From contig CP136066.1 of NCBI GenBank assembly GCA_032622095.1, positions 131,037,917-131,101,916 of the forward strand: a stretch of DNA of 64,000 nucleotides, given 5' to 3'. How positions within the stretch are numbered: position 1 is the first letter of the stretch; each line of letters begins with the position of its first letter. This DNA comes from Siphonodentalium dalli. Its lineage: Eukaryota > Mollusca > Scaphopoda > Gadilida > Siphonodentaliidae. A program made the position numbers and the translations under genes. This document shows positions 1 to 11,420 of this stretch, in pieces. The notes beneath the pieces were generated by a model that saw only the letters and a program-made list of their open reading frames with translations, ran no database searches and was not told the DNA's origin.

Positions 1-120
1 TCGACGTCCGGATTGACCACTCGTCGTTCGTTTGGCCGTCCGTCCGTCTAAACGCCCATCTGTCCATCCGGCCGTCTATCTGTCCGGTGCGAATGACGGT
101 CCATAGACACTTTACGCATG
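1..120 (-). repeat. 3' tail fragment of an A/B-family element
   Basis: Read on the minus strand, this matches the last ~120 bases of the A elements at 28528 and 33572: a GCGTAAAGTGTCTA box, an ACGG-like microsatellite, then GACGAGTGGTCAATCCGGAC. The terminal hairpin would lie beyond the window start. It is one of only two pieces seen in minus orientation (the other is the C tail just downstream). Confidence 0.6.
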
Positions 121-134
121 GTGATTTTCAATAT

Positions 135-200
135 GTTCAAGTCTCCAGTGGAGCTGTTGTCATCAAGCCTCGTCCGCCCGCCCGTAATCGTCTGGTCCTG
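135..200 (-). repeat. 3' tail fragment of a C-family element, minus strand
   Basis: The reverse complement reads GACGAGGCTTGATGACAACA followed by GCTCCACTGGAGACTT, a diverged version of the C-family end (gacgaggagtgatgactata, then the GAGACTTCGTCTC hairpin). It directly abuts plus-strand C core repeats, so the two tails are head to tail or rearranged. Confidence 0.5.
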
Positions 201-491
201 GTTTAACAACTATTTGACCAGGTAACCTCATTTGAATAAATCTGAATGCGAGTCACCTAGGGAACATCCGCACCTAATTTGAATTTATCGGTCTTATGGT
301 TCTGGAGAAGAAATCGTTTTAAGATTTACTGTGGATGGAAAGAATTATGACCCTGGCTTCGCAACTATTTGACCTGGTGACCTCAGTTGAACACATCTGA
401 ATATGAGTCGCCGATGGAACATCCACACCAATATGAATCCAATCGGTATTATGGTTCTGAAGAAGTCATTTTAAGATTTACTGTGGAAGGA
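200..491 (+). repeat. C-family core tandem repeats
   Basis: About two units of the C-family core. Each carries ATGACCCTGGCTTCGCAACT, TTTGACC.GGTGACCTCA, a GAACA.ATCTGAAT box, GTCACC..GGAACATCCACACC and a closing TTTTAAGA.TTACT. The same order recurs at 25640-26160, 30880-31130, 53560-54300 and 56850-57390. The run stops where an A element begins at 492. Confidence 0.75.
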
Positions 492-1700
492 ACGAGAGGC
501 CGATCACGATCGGCAGATGTTAACCCATCCCTTGGCGATGAAAATTTAATATGATCGGATAAATGAGAGTTTTGGTGTTAAATTATAGAGTATACTGTTA
601 TGTACTATTATAGACACATGTACATAACACAAATTATTGGAATTTATGGGTCACTGGCATTTATATAAGAGAATGCACTGGTACAGGATCTATAATGCTA
701 AACCGCCACAGTCAGCAAGCCCTTCGGTTAAATGTGTAGGTGTGACCTGGACATGGAATACTTGGGTTAAGAGAGTCCAATTTAAGTTTACAATAATAAT
801 GTGTCCAATTCTACCAACAATATAGTATACAGATAAGCAACCTCACCACTGACCCATTAATATCAATTATATAGCAGAGCTGTCAACAAATCACAGGAAT
901 TGTTTATGTTGAACACTGACCTCTCTATTAAACCAATAACAATTACAATGACATCAGACCATCTGAAGATATAACTCTGCAGCACAGATGTCCAAGTCTA
1001 CTGTTAATATCAAGTGGTGTTTATTGTTGAATCTTTATTTTAAATTAGATAACATAGCCTTCTTTATCAGATTATTTGCACATTGGCATAAGAGACACCA
1101 GAAAATAATATAGCCTTATCAATAGCTGAGTAGTCCAAAGGCATTCGATGGAATTGGTGAATTGGATTTAATTTAATGTTGCTCCAAACAGATTTACCAG
1201 TACATAACACAAGATTTTGGACCGATTTAATCAAATTTGGTGTGGTGATTTGGGGTACCCTTGGCAGAGTTATAATGGTGTTAGTTTTTTTTAACTTGTA
1301 TCATGATCATCAATATCTAAATGAAAACATATGAAAGAGTCAATGACATTTTTTTTATTATTATTATAAAAGTTAAAAATAAACTTAAAACAAAAAAAAC
1401 AAAAAAATTCAAATAATTTTTTGAAAAAGGGTCATAACTCCTTTAAAATAAATCGGATCAAACCTATATTCGAACTCGATCTGTATTTTTGGCTGTGAAA
1501 CTCACATACCAAATTTGTTCGAGTTATGGCAGAATGTGTGAATTCTAAGTCGATAAAGGGCCATAACTATGTAACAAAATCTCGGATCAAACCCAAAATC
1601 GAACTCGATCCGTATTTTGGGCTGAGAAACCCATATACAAGATTGGTTCCGATCCGATAGAAAATGTTTGAGTTATCGCATTACTCGTGAAGTGTCTACG
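492..1700 (+). mobile_element. A-family non-autonomous element, copy 1
   Basis: It starts with the conserved ACGAGAGGCCGATCACGATC box, followed by GGCAGATGTTAACCCATCCC. It runs parallel to the copies at 28528 and 33572 (shared TATACTGTTATGTACTATTA and ATTTGGTGTGGTGATT boxes). The 3' third holds two ~130-bp units beginning GGGTCATAACTC or GGGCCATAACT, each with TCGGATCAAACC and TTTGGGCTG, then GTGTCTACGGACG and an ACGG-type microsatellite. No coding capacity is seen. It has lost its own 3' hairpin and runs instead into a C-family end. It resembles HINE or pearl-type elements in layout; that class assignment is inference. Confidence 0.7.
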
Positions 1701-1787
1701 GACGTACAGACGGACGGGCGGATGGATGGACTGACGGGGATTGGTGACTATAGATCCACCGGAGACTTCGTCTCAGGTGAGCTAAAA
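1695..1787 (+). repeat. C-family 3' terminus with hairpin
   Basis: An (ACGG)-rich stretch leads into GACTATAGATCCACCGGAGA and then CTTCGTCTCAGGTGAGCTAA. GGAGAC and GTCTC pair around a TTC loop, and outer CACC/GGTG extends the stem. Equivalent ends occur at 26172, 31138, 50478, 54394 and 57391. Confidence 0.75.
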
Positions 1788-1789
1788 CA

Positions 1790-2190
1790 ATTAAATGTTC
1801 ATAAACTACATAAGAACAAGTTTCGAATTTGTCTATACACTTAACACGGGTCATATCAGTTCATATCGACGGCTTAGGGATGACAATATAGTCGGTAGAC
1901 TATACCCGGGAACACGACATTGTAGGAATATGTTATTTATATTCCCGATGATCCGGCTTCAACAATGGTGACTCAATGAAAGTCGCTGAACAGTAGGTTA
2001 AACAATAAGATTATGACGAAGAGTCGACGCGGATCGGATCATTTCTTTGTGTAATGACAAATAAATAAATACAAATTATATACCGGATAACGCATGGCCT
2101 TTTTAGGTGTCTAAGATATCTAAACGATTCATAAAGTCCGACCGCCAAGTTACAGATGCTTGTTTTCATGTATACAGTTTTTACTCGGTG
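1790..2190. other. No recognised feature
   Basis: AT-rich sequence without a supported gene. The 98-residue minus-strand open frame at 2011-2307 has no domain I recognise, and part of it lies in an inverted-repeat arm, so it is not called. Confidence 0.5.
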
Positions 2191-2399
2191 GTTTCGGTGG
2201 TCCAGAGCACCGTTCTGAAGAATCCACCGGCTGACTAGCTGACAACCTTGGGAATTTGAGAACTTTGAATAAATCAAGATGGAGGTCAAAATGGCGGTCT
2301 TTGCCATAAATAAAACGTTTCTACTGTGTTCCTATGACCTATTTGTATTATTTCTACTGAGTTTGTGATGGTAGTATTTGGGTGCACCCCGACAAATAC

Positions 2400-3290
2400 A
2401 CGTAACCTGCTTAATGTTACCCAAATGCACTGCTGAAAGGGATTTCGAACTGCTGTGCATGTCGGCCAAATGATGTTCCCTTCCTGTATTTCGGTATACC
2501 GCGCCGATTACAAGTCATTTGTATAACCTACACCCGACTATTTTAGTTATAACTGAGTTAAACTGCATTCTGAGGAATCTGTCGAACTGTACCGTATGGA
2601 CTGTCGAATTGGGTTTTGAACTGCTGAATTGATAAGGAAGTCGGTTGAATGGTGGTCCCTCCCTGTATTGGGATATGGTCTAGTCGATCGCAGGTCATTT
2701 TCATAACCCACGCACAACTATCTTCGATACAATTGAGTTAAACTGTGTTCGGGAAAATCTTCTGAAATGTACTCGATGCATTACTGAAAGGGAATTTAAA
2801 CTGCTGAACTGGGTGGAAGTCGATCAAATGGCGTTCCCTCTCTATACTGATATATACCCCATCGAATACAAGTCACTTGCACAACCGACGCCGACGATCG
2901 TCGTTATAATTGAGTCAAAGTGTGTCTGGAGAATCCACTGAACTGCTCCATTCAAATGCACTGATGAGCTGGATTTTTAACTGCTGAACAGACATGGCTG
3001 TCGGTATTACAAATTGATTCCACTCCCTGTATTTCGTTATATCACATCGATTACAAGTCATTTGCACAACAGTTACCTGGTATATAATTATATTATAATC
3101 GAATTAAACTGTTAGGGAGAATCTGCTGAACTGTAGCCGATATACTGCTGAACGGTATTTTGAACTGCTAAACTAGGGTGGAGGTCAATCAAATGGTCTT
3201 ACCTCGCTGTGTATAGGTGTACACCATCAATTACAAGTCATTTGCCCAACATATAACCTAATATCTTCGTTATTGTTGAGTTAAATTGTT
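2400..3290 (+). repeat. ~180-bp degenerate satellite, about five units
   Basis: A marker AAGTCATTT (variants AGGTCATTT, AAGTCACTT) recurs at 2512, 2692, 2870, 3055 and 3235, giving spacings of 180, 178, 185 and 180. Each unit also has a CTCCCTGTAT-like box before the marker and GAGTTAAACTG plus an AACTGCTGAA-like stretch after it. The units are clearly diverged, so this is an old local array. Confidence 0.85.
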
Positions 3291-3299
3291 CGAATTGTA

Positions 3300-4150
3300 C
3301 AAAGTGGGATTGTACTGTAAACCTGCTGTAAACGCCGGAAGAACGCCATGTATAACGCTTGGGCGTAAAGCTAGCGCCAGAGTCACAGTGGCAGCACTAA
3401 TGTGGACGTTCGATGAGCGGGAACCAGTCCATAACACCCCATGACAGCGCAATACGTTTTGGACAGAGCCTCATTGAGCGTATTAAAGACGGGAAAGGCA
3501 CGTAGTGAGAATTTGATTAAGCTTACTGTAGTCAAAAAAGACAAGATTAATTTCTTGCTGCGATCACGAGAAGCTAATATGCGCTCTTGCTACGTTCATA
3601 TATACGTTTGATAAGCGCTCTGAATGAATATTATGCTTGCCATCACACAATAAAATACATATAGCTAGACATGCCATGTTCACATGTAATTGTTTATTAA
3701 TTGTTTATTGTTGTATTACTATTTGTATTGTTAGCATACTGCCTTTATTGGTGTTTATGCAAATAAATCGTATCGTATCGTATCGTATCGTATCGTATAA
3801 CGCTCACGTCGCTCGCTTTGCGCTTTGCTTGGCGCTGTCACGGCGACAGTTCTACGTCCTGGCCAGAATGCCGAGCCTCTGCGCTTGTTTTGTGCATGCA
3901 TAAAGCAAGCGCGGCGCTCTGGCACCTATGGGCGACCATGGAGATCCTCGCCCGTTGTAGCCAGTGTCCACTGCGTCACCAATCGGTTCTTGGAGACCTT
4001 AATGCGTTTAGGTGGCCGCTTTGGTACTTTTGCAGCGCAATGAGAGCGCCGGCCTGAGTGTGACAGGGGCTTTACGTGGCTATGTTTTTGTTGGACTCCT
4101 AAAAGCATATATCATTATTGTCTGTCTCTTTCCGGGTAGATACATTCTCC
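3300..4150. other. GC-richer block without a supported gene
   Basis: From 3300 to 3480 and from 3800 to 4075 the base composition rises. Several overlapping open frames arise here only because of that composition; none shows a domain. GTGTGACAGGGGC at 4058-4070 resembles a transposon end, but I cannot find a matching partner. Confidence 0.35.
3766..3797 (+). repeat. (TCGTA)n pentanucleotide microsatellite
   Basis: Six near-perfect copies of ATCGT/TCGTA follow AAATAAATCG. Such tails often mark the 3' end of a retroposed sequence in this window's repeats, so it may be the tail of a lost insertion. Confidence 0.8.
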
Positions 4151-4357
4151 TTGTTGCAAGGATATAGACATTTTTACCGCCATCTCAATTTAACCGAATT
4201 TCTCTAATTCCCCAAAGCTGCTGGTCAGCCGGTGAATTCTTCAGACGGATACCCCAGACCACCGGAATCCACAAATAAAGAAAACTTTGCACGGAAAAAA
4301 TGTAAACATCGCGGTTGGCTGTCGGACTAATAGCGTGTGCGTGTGATCAAGGTCTAA

Positions 4358-4376
4358 CCAGAGATAATATCTCTGG
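4358..4376. repeat. Short perfect palindrome
   Basis: CCAGAGATAATATCTCTGG has 9-bp arms around a single central base. Flanking GGTCTAA and TCTAACTT extend the similarity as a partial direct repeat. Function is unknown; it is too short to call an element. Confidence 0.5.
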
Positions 4377-4490
4377 TCTAACTTCACTACTTAGCGATGT
4401 GCATCCCTGGGATCGAATATATGGATCAACAACGCCTTAAATGCAGAAGCTAATAGTGATCTGGGCATATATGTTAAACAAATTAATTTA

Positions 4491-6818
4491 ACGAGAGGCC
4501 GATCACGATCGGCAGATGTTTAACCCATACCTTGGCGACAGCGATGAGCTATTTTCATATATCCTTACCCCATCCTTTTCATGAGTGCAAAACTTTAAAC
4601 AATTCACACCTTACTATTAATTCACAAGTGAAATCACACTTATTGGGTACCTTGCTCACATTAACACAATGTTAACAGACATGGCTTTGATTTCAACCTA
4701 TTAGTGACTCCAACACAGATACATGTATGTCTTATAGAGTTATAAGTCTAATTAAGCTCAATCTATAGTCGTAGAGAAGCACCATAGCTGTTAAATATCA
4801 AATAGTTAAGAAATTAGGTAGATAAACATCATAGCAACTCAATTTATCTATTTATTACATTGGAACATGAGACATTACATATTGTGTGGGTTTTTTTTTA
4901 TTATCATTGCTATTTTTTTGTTTATAATATCTTGTGTCAGCTGCATATTAAAAATTCATAGCAACCTATTAATATTTCACCACTAAAAAACAATCAATAC
5001 CTGATCAACTATAGAAGTGAGGGATGTATAGACCTGGATATAAAATATGATTGCTAATGATTGGATATAAATGTTAATTTTCTTGTAAGTTGATCATTAG
5101 AAAGATATGTTTGTAAACAGTTTAAATATAATTAAAGTTAAGGTTAATATTATCACAACCATTCGATCGATACCAGAATCTATACAGGTGAAGAATGTGT
5201 CATGATTATCACAGATGTGATTATTTATAGAGTAATCATGCAAAAAATATTTAGCTTTCACATTGTGTCAACAGGATTGGTGAAGGATGTTAATATATTT
5301 AAGCAAATAAACCAAATGACCCTCACTATGCAGGTTAGAGGTGTGTTATCATAAACTGTGCCAGAACTATAAACATAATCAATGGAAATATTTGAGTTAT
5401 CAAATTGGATAGTAAGGGGTTAATCTTACCCAAACTAATGAACTGATAAACACAGAGTAGTCAACAAAAAGCATGTCATTGGATTTAGAAACCCATACAA
5501 TAAGTCAGTCTCAAGAATCCCAGCACTGTTAATATTATACTGTAGCCCAAATGCAATTGAGGGAATTTCAAAATAAGACATATCCTCTAATGATGAATTT
5601 CAATTGGTCATTTCTTGAAACACTGACTGAATCTGGCTCAAAGTTAAAGTGATAATTTAATATATGTCTATCAGATAATATGAGTCAATCGAATGGGTTA
5701 ATTTTAATCCCAAATCCATGCAAATTAAAAGTGGATCACCATCAACATGTACATAGAATAGGAGAATGATCAAATAAAAAACATCAGAAGACCATATGAT
5801 GTGTGCAGAGGGTTAATCATTTTCAATGACATCATATGATGGAACTAAGGAATGCTGTATTAATTATATTCTAAGTTATAACAACAGTGTCTCTGTAAAC
5901 AATAATGCCATGAACTGCATGGTTTCAACAGAGAACAGAACTGGAATAAAGAGTCTAACATCAATCAAAGTTTGACAGATGTTTATATTAAGTCTGCAGC
6001 CACCAGTGGAACTATCCGGTCACTGTGTCCAAAGCAATCAATTAACTCCTTCCAATAACACAGGTGTGTGTTGTGTCTTGTTCCATTCAAATTTAATAGT
6101 GCATGGAAAAGATGTATGAATTATAAAGGGCCATAACTCTGTTAATATATACCGGATCAAACCCATATTCGCACTTGATCTGTATTTAGGGGTCAGAAAT
6201 TCATATACCAAAATTGGTGTCGATCAGATGAAAAATGTTTGAGTCATCCTGGCTTGGATGAATTCTATTTAAAAACAAGAGTGGAAAGGGTTAACTAAAC
6301 AATACCAAAATCTATACAGATGAAGAACGTGCTAAGAAAGACCTGGGTAAGAAATATGAGGCAGATCAGAAGAAAATTGTTTGACTTTGATACATCGGAT
6401 AGCATTTGTGAGCAGGGTTAATTATTTTCTAAACCGATCAACCAATCGATACCAAAAACTATACAGGTGAGCCATGTGTCATCATAAACCCGCATATAAA
6501 ATATGAACACAATGGGTAAAAAAATAAATGAGTTATGGCATCAGATAGAATATGACCAGGTATGGATGGAAAGTGTTAATCATTTCTAAACCGATCAACC
6601 GATCGATACCAAAAACTATGCAGGTGAGGGGTGTGTCATCATAAACATGCACATAAAATTTGAACATGATCCGATAAAAACTACTCAAGTAATCGAATCG
6701 GATAGCAAGTGTCTACGGACAGACGGACAGACAAACGGACAGACGGACGGACGAACGACGGATGGTTGATCCGGACGTCGGCATTATGTGTACCATACAT
6801 GGTATGGGTACACATAAA
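4491..6818 (+). mobile_element. B-family non-autonomous element, complete copy
   Basis: Begins ACGAGAGGCCGATCACGATC, then GGCAGATGTTTAACCCATAC, and ends about 2.33 kb later at a hairpin, TGTGTACCATACATGGTATG then GGTACACATAAA. The body is AT-rich and non-coding. The 3' half carries GGGCCATAACTCTG and TCGGATCAAACC boxes as in family A, repeated C.AATCGATACCAAAAACTAT modules, GATCCGATAAAAA, then GTGTCTACGGAC, an ACGG microsatellite and GGTTGATCCGGACGTCGGC. The body differs from A between the shared ends. Partial copies lie at 22379, 39745, 47485, 55740 and 63148. There are no terminal inverted repeats and no transposase. It fits a Helentron-derived (HINE) layout. Confidence 0.75.
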
Positions 6819-6819
6819 A

Positions 6820-8230
6820 ACGCGCTATGAACATGAACCGGTACGCAGGGACGAGGGGGGGGGGTGATTTCCCCAATTAATTCGGTCAAACTTCCTAGTA
6901 TTTAGCAATTGCACGACGTGGAAGCACGCAACCGCTTAAAATTTCAGTCAGGAAAATAGATTGCAATCCCAATCATAGGGTTGTGTCATGTTCGATTTTT
7001 CCAAAGTTCAGTATAGTAGTAATTTGAGGTACCAATGTGAATTACAGGAGTTTAAGTTGAAATTTATCCGAGTAGGGAATATTTTTTTTATTCGAAGGAT
7101 AGGGTATAGTTGTGACTTCGAACTTCGACCACACACACACGAATTTTGCGAAATTCCTATAATTAATTATAAAGCAATGCAGATTTTTGTCGCAATAATT
7201 TAAATTTTGGCAAAAATGGAAATAATTACACGCACATTCGGTAATCTTAGGTGAGGGCGAATGCACCGTATAAACGAATCTTTAATTCTTTAAGTGTTCA
7301 CATGTAAAACGTAACAAAACAAACACAAAAAACTTACCGGACGAGAAACACTTCAATTTTAACGGGAGATACGGTACCGAACGATTATCAACACATGTGG
7401 TGTATTTATTCCTCAGAATAATCAGACTGATAAAGCACGATGTATGCTCTAATGGAACTGAGTCGACACAGTATCAACAGTCTCTGAGTCAGCATGAGTA
7501 ATATGTGGATGCATGGATATCGTTATTAATTAACTACGATCACAAACGCCGCGCACTTCGTTTGATATTCCGGAGATTTTATCAGAGTGCTGGGTTTCCC
7601 CGGTATATCGATCGTCAGTTGATCGACGGGAATATCGGGAGTCCGTCGACCTGGCTAGGAATACCAGACACAGCCGCGTCGAATCAGTACGATAAACACA
7701 TCGCATCAATTGAGTCATTCTGATGATGCACTCCTATATGACAATATACCATGTTGGTGTTTATTAGAGCGTGCGACCATGTGCATTAGCGGTGTAGACC
7801 CCCAAAGTTATACATATATAGTAATTCCTCTAGTTGTAATCCGACGAGTTCGTCAGGAAATATTCCGCTTAGGTCTATTTTACTACCCTTTCACCAAATT
7901 ACTTATCCATAATTTGGAGGTTCAAACAGGACTTATATATAGCATACCTCTATTGTTAAAACCATGCATATTTCGTATTACTAAATTTCACGGTTCAGGG
8001 TCGTCTTCAGAAAACGATTCTGAGGAAATTGTAGAAATTATTGTTACACGTTTATTGACTGAAAACAGTATAGCTTTCAACAATTTTAACATAATTATAC
8101 GACTCTTACAATTGATATATAGTACCATCAAACAACCAAAAACGAAAATTAACTCGGAGCGAAAACACTAACAATAAACAAGAAACGTTATTAGCGTCTG
8201 GATTTAGCAGTTGCTGTAATGAGGACGAGT
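6820..8230. other. No recognised feature
   Basis: AT-rich sequence. Open frames at 7505-7723 (72 residues) and 7710-8171 (153 residues, plus strand) are the longest. The second has an acidic serine stretch (SGSSSENDSEE) between hydrophobic segments but no family I recognise. Without splice or homology evidence I do not call genes here. Confidence 0.4.
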
Positions 8231-8270
8231 TCGTTCAAATTCAAATTAGTTTATTCTCATTCACGATTAT

Positions 8271-8272
<2 letters not shown>

Positions 8273-8344
<72 letters not shown>
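8273..8344. repeat. (TA)n microsatellite
   Basis: About 72 bases of TA dinucleotides, broken once by GC. It lies directly upstream of the LINE copy. The open frames that end in alternating tyrosine and isoleucine arise from it and are not real. Confidence 0.95.
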
Positions 8345-8347
<3 letters not shown>

Positions 8348-10845
8348 AATACACAACTTAAAGGGGGAATCAAGCAAAGAATTTTGGAAATTGGTCAGGG
8401 AACTTGATGGGAAACTTGAAAATAGGCCAACACCTACAAGTAATGAATTCCAGGAATATTTCGAAACAATAGAAGATGACATCACTGGGGGTACCACTGA
8501 CAATAGCACTGCCTTAGTGAACGTAAACATACAAAGAAATGATTTAGATATCTCACTTCTTAACAAAGAAATTTCTATAGAGGAAGTAATGAACGCAGCG
8601 AACAAACTTAAAAATGAAAAGGCCCCAGGCTTTGATTCAGTAACAAAAGAAATGATAAAATATAGTGTTGAGAAGTTGGGACATTTTTACAAAAAGTTAT
8701 TTAATAAAATACTTGAAACGGGATACATTCCGACAGATTGGGAAATAGGTATTATTAGACAATATACAAAAAAGAAGACCCGACTAACCCCGATAATTAC
8801 CGGAAGATCACACCCCTATGTACCCTATCAAAACTCTTCACAAGCATTATATGTACCCGTATAAATGGTTTTCTCCAAGAGAACAATCTCCAGACCGAAG
8901 CCCAAGCCGGGTTTCGGAAAAGATACAGTACAACAGACCACACATTTTCCCTATATGCCCTTACTCAAATTATGAAATTAATGAAAAGAAACTTATATTG
9001 CGCTTTCATAGATTTTTCCAAAGCATTTGATAGCGTTTGGCGAGAGGGCCTATGGAGAAAACTCCTACTTTCCGGTATCTCAGGAAAAATTTTGTAAATT
9101 ATAAAAGTATGTACAAAAATCTCAAGATGTGTGTTTTGACCGACGTTTATTCAGGTCAATTCACAAGCCAGATTGGCTTAAAACAAGGAGATGGGTTATC
9201 ACCGATACTTTTTGCTCTGCACATCAACGACCTCGAGGAATACTTGAATAACTGTCGATGTAACGGTATTGATATCGGCAGATTTAGTGATTTTAACACA
9301 GAAATATATATCAAGCTTTTCTTACTAGTGTACGCTGATGACACCGCCCTTTTGTCAAACTCCCAAGCTGAGCTACAAACCGCCCTGAATCATTTTGCTG
9401 CATACTGCAACAGTTGGAAGCTTAATATAAATACAAGTAAGACGAAAATTGTAGTGTTCGGCAATAAAAGAAAACACAAAAATCCACTCGCTTTTAACAT
9501 AAACGGAAATGATATCGATATTGTTGACAGCTTTAAATATTTGGGCACATGGTTTAACAGAAAATGTAATTTTTGCAATGAACGAAATATGAGATGTAAA
9601 AACGCGAAGAAAGCAATGTACGCGCTTATAAATAAGGCCAGAAGACACAATCTCTCGTACGACAGCATCTTAGAAATATACGACAAATCAATCGCCCCAG
9701 TAATGATACATGGATCCGAAATATGGGGTTTCGAGAGCACCACCAGTCTAGAAAAGCTCGAGAAATGGTTTCTTAAATTCGCACTCAATTTACGCAAAAC
9801 AACAAGCTCCGCTTTCATTTTCGGAGAAACCGGCATCATCCCAATTGGTATAAGAATACGAAACAGAAGTTTGTCATACTGGGGCAAAATATTGAACATG
9901 ACGTGCGATAGACTTCCTCTGATTCTGTACTACGTAACACACAATTGCAAGAATGCGTGGTTAGAATATATACAAAACAGTCTAAATAATCTAGGTCTAT
10001 CCAATATCTGGATCGACCAATCCACCCCATCCCCTCTATCTATAATACACTCATTAAACGCAGACTGAACGACGCGTATATACAATCATGGCAAAGCGAT
10101 ATAGGAAGCTCTAATAAATGTGCATTTTACAGAATTATTAAAACAGAATTCTCAAAAGAAACATACTTAGCATTAGATAACAAGACAACAGTAACCCGCT
10201 TACTTAAGTTCAGAACGAGAAACCATCATCTGCCAGTAGAATCCGGATCATGGACCAACAAGGACTACTCAGATAGAAAATGTTCACTATGTAACGAGGA
10301 ACTCGGGGATGAGTATCATATCATCCTTAAATGCAAGAAACTACTCGCTCTACGACAGAAACATATCAAACCCTACTACAGAGTTAGGTCCAACACATAC
10401 AAATTGAATGCGCTTTTCACCTGCAGAAATAGACGAACTCTGACTAATCTAAGCATATTCATCCGCGACGCCCTACGTTTAATGGAATCTCATGTGGCAA
10501 ACAACACCGCCTGAATATAAATGAACAAACGATTAACCACATTAACTAAGTAACATGTCCCATGCACCCCTCACCCGTTCAATAAGACTGCAATATAACG
10601 CGCGCGAGTTAATGACACCCCATCCTTTCCGAAATAAAAAGATTGACTTGTGCATATGCTCCATATTACCCCGACCCAGGTCTGACCCCTTACTTTTGCC
10701 AATTATATATTATTTATACAATGGACCACTCCCCCCCCCCTTACACACGAAATATAAGTAGTAGCTCACCTTGTCGGATCGGAGCGATTGTCATTTTGTT
10801 TATCGCGATTAATCCGTCCCACCAATAAAGAAGTATTTATTTATT
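8345..10845 (+). mobile_element. 5'-truncated non-LTR retrotransposon (LINE), most complete copy in the window
   Basis: The reverse-transcriptase coding remnant ends at 10514 and is followed by an untranslated 3' region with CAATAAAG and a short TTTATTTATTTA tail near 10845. No apurinic-type endonuclease domain precedes the RT, so the copy is truncated at its 5' end, abutting the TA repeat. Four other fragments of the same or a closely related family lie at 13917, 15117, 19580 and 33207. The clade (Jockey, CR1 or I-like) cannot be fixed by eye. Confidence 0.85.
8348..10514 (+). pseudogene. LINE reverse transcriptase, frameshifted
   Basis: The product would copy element RNA at a nicked target. 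Recognisable pieces in order: an N-terminal RT region with KNEKAPGFDSVTKEMI (frame of 8391); then, after a frameshift near 8760, DPTNPDNYRKITPLCTLSK, QAGFRKRYSTTDHTF and AFIDFSKAFDSVW (frame of 8774). After an in-frame stop and a second shift near 9090-9105 come GLKQGDGLSPILFALHINDL and the catalytic LVYADDTALL (frame of 9037). A third shift near 10020-10040 leads to a C-terminal zinc-knuckle-like segment, CSLCNEELGDEYHIILKC (C-x2-C-x8-H-x4-C), ending at a stop at 10512. At least three frameshifts and one stop make it non-functional. Confidence 0.9.
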
Positions 10846-10849
10846 TACA

Positions 10850-11420
10850 ACTGCGTATACTTCAGACGTTATAACATGAACATCATAAACACATTAGTTC
10901 GGAGAAATAAAAGACGACAATTGGGTTTCATATAGAGATGTATCAATCAATCTAGTGGGTTTGACTAAGATTTTGAGGACACCTGGTTATCATATTTCCA
11001 TGAAGATACAGATATTTTAAAGAAATATTCAGATGCTCCTCTGTTCGTGATGCTATATACTGGCTAATTATTCTCAGTTTTAAAGAAATGTTGCTATGCA
11101 ACTATATCAGCTGCATGTTCCCGACTCAGAGCGAGATTTTGAGTTGTTTATGTTAGGCGATGAAGATATGAAGATATCTTCTGTGTATAGGGCAGATATA
11201 ACCTTGTCAGATGTCAGTATTGGAGGATCCTGAAAAGTTATGTTCCACTGACTCCGTTTTCTTTTATCTCAGAAAGAAATTATATTTGACGGCACACTGT
11301 GATCAATATTGTTGAACATGCCTTCTATATATACATTTCCATATCTCTTGTAACTTTTGTATGGAAACTATATTGAATGGACAGACTCAATTGTGTTATA
11401 ATATTAACATGTAACTAATA
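10850..11420. other. No recognised feature
   Basis: AT-rich sequence between the LINE tail and a degenerate tandem array. No supported reading frame or known repeat box. Confidence 0.5.

Larger units (their letters stand above)
2194..4265. mobile_element. Composite bounded by ~100-bp inverted arms
   Basis: The left arm (2194-2298) and the reverse complement of the right arm (4170-4265) share TCTGAAGAAT.CACCGGCTGA, followed by a similar TTGGGAATT.GAGAA stretch and an AGATGG.GGT box. The arms are imperfect, with many mismatches. Between them lie a ~180-bp satellite, a GC-richer block and a pentanucleotide repeat. It could be an old transposon with long inverted ends or two opposed insertions of one short repeat. 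No transposase is visible. Confidence 0.5.

Noticed and set aside
3637-4108. Four overlapping open frames on both strands
   Set aside because: They arise from the pentanucleotide repeat and a GC-rich block; none has a recognisable domain or exclusive frame.
8306-8605. 99-residue minus-strand frame ending in alternating tyrosine and isoleucine
   Set aside because: Its C-terminal part is the (TA)n microsatellite and the rest is antisense to the LINE reverse transcriptase.
9373-9899. Minus-strand frames of 91 and 169 residues
   Set aside because: They are shadows antisense to the LINE coding region, which has clear RT motifs on the plus strand.
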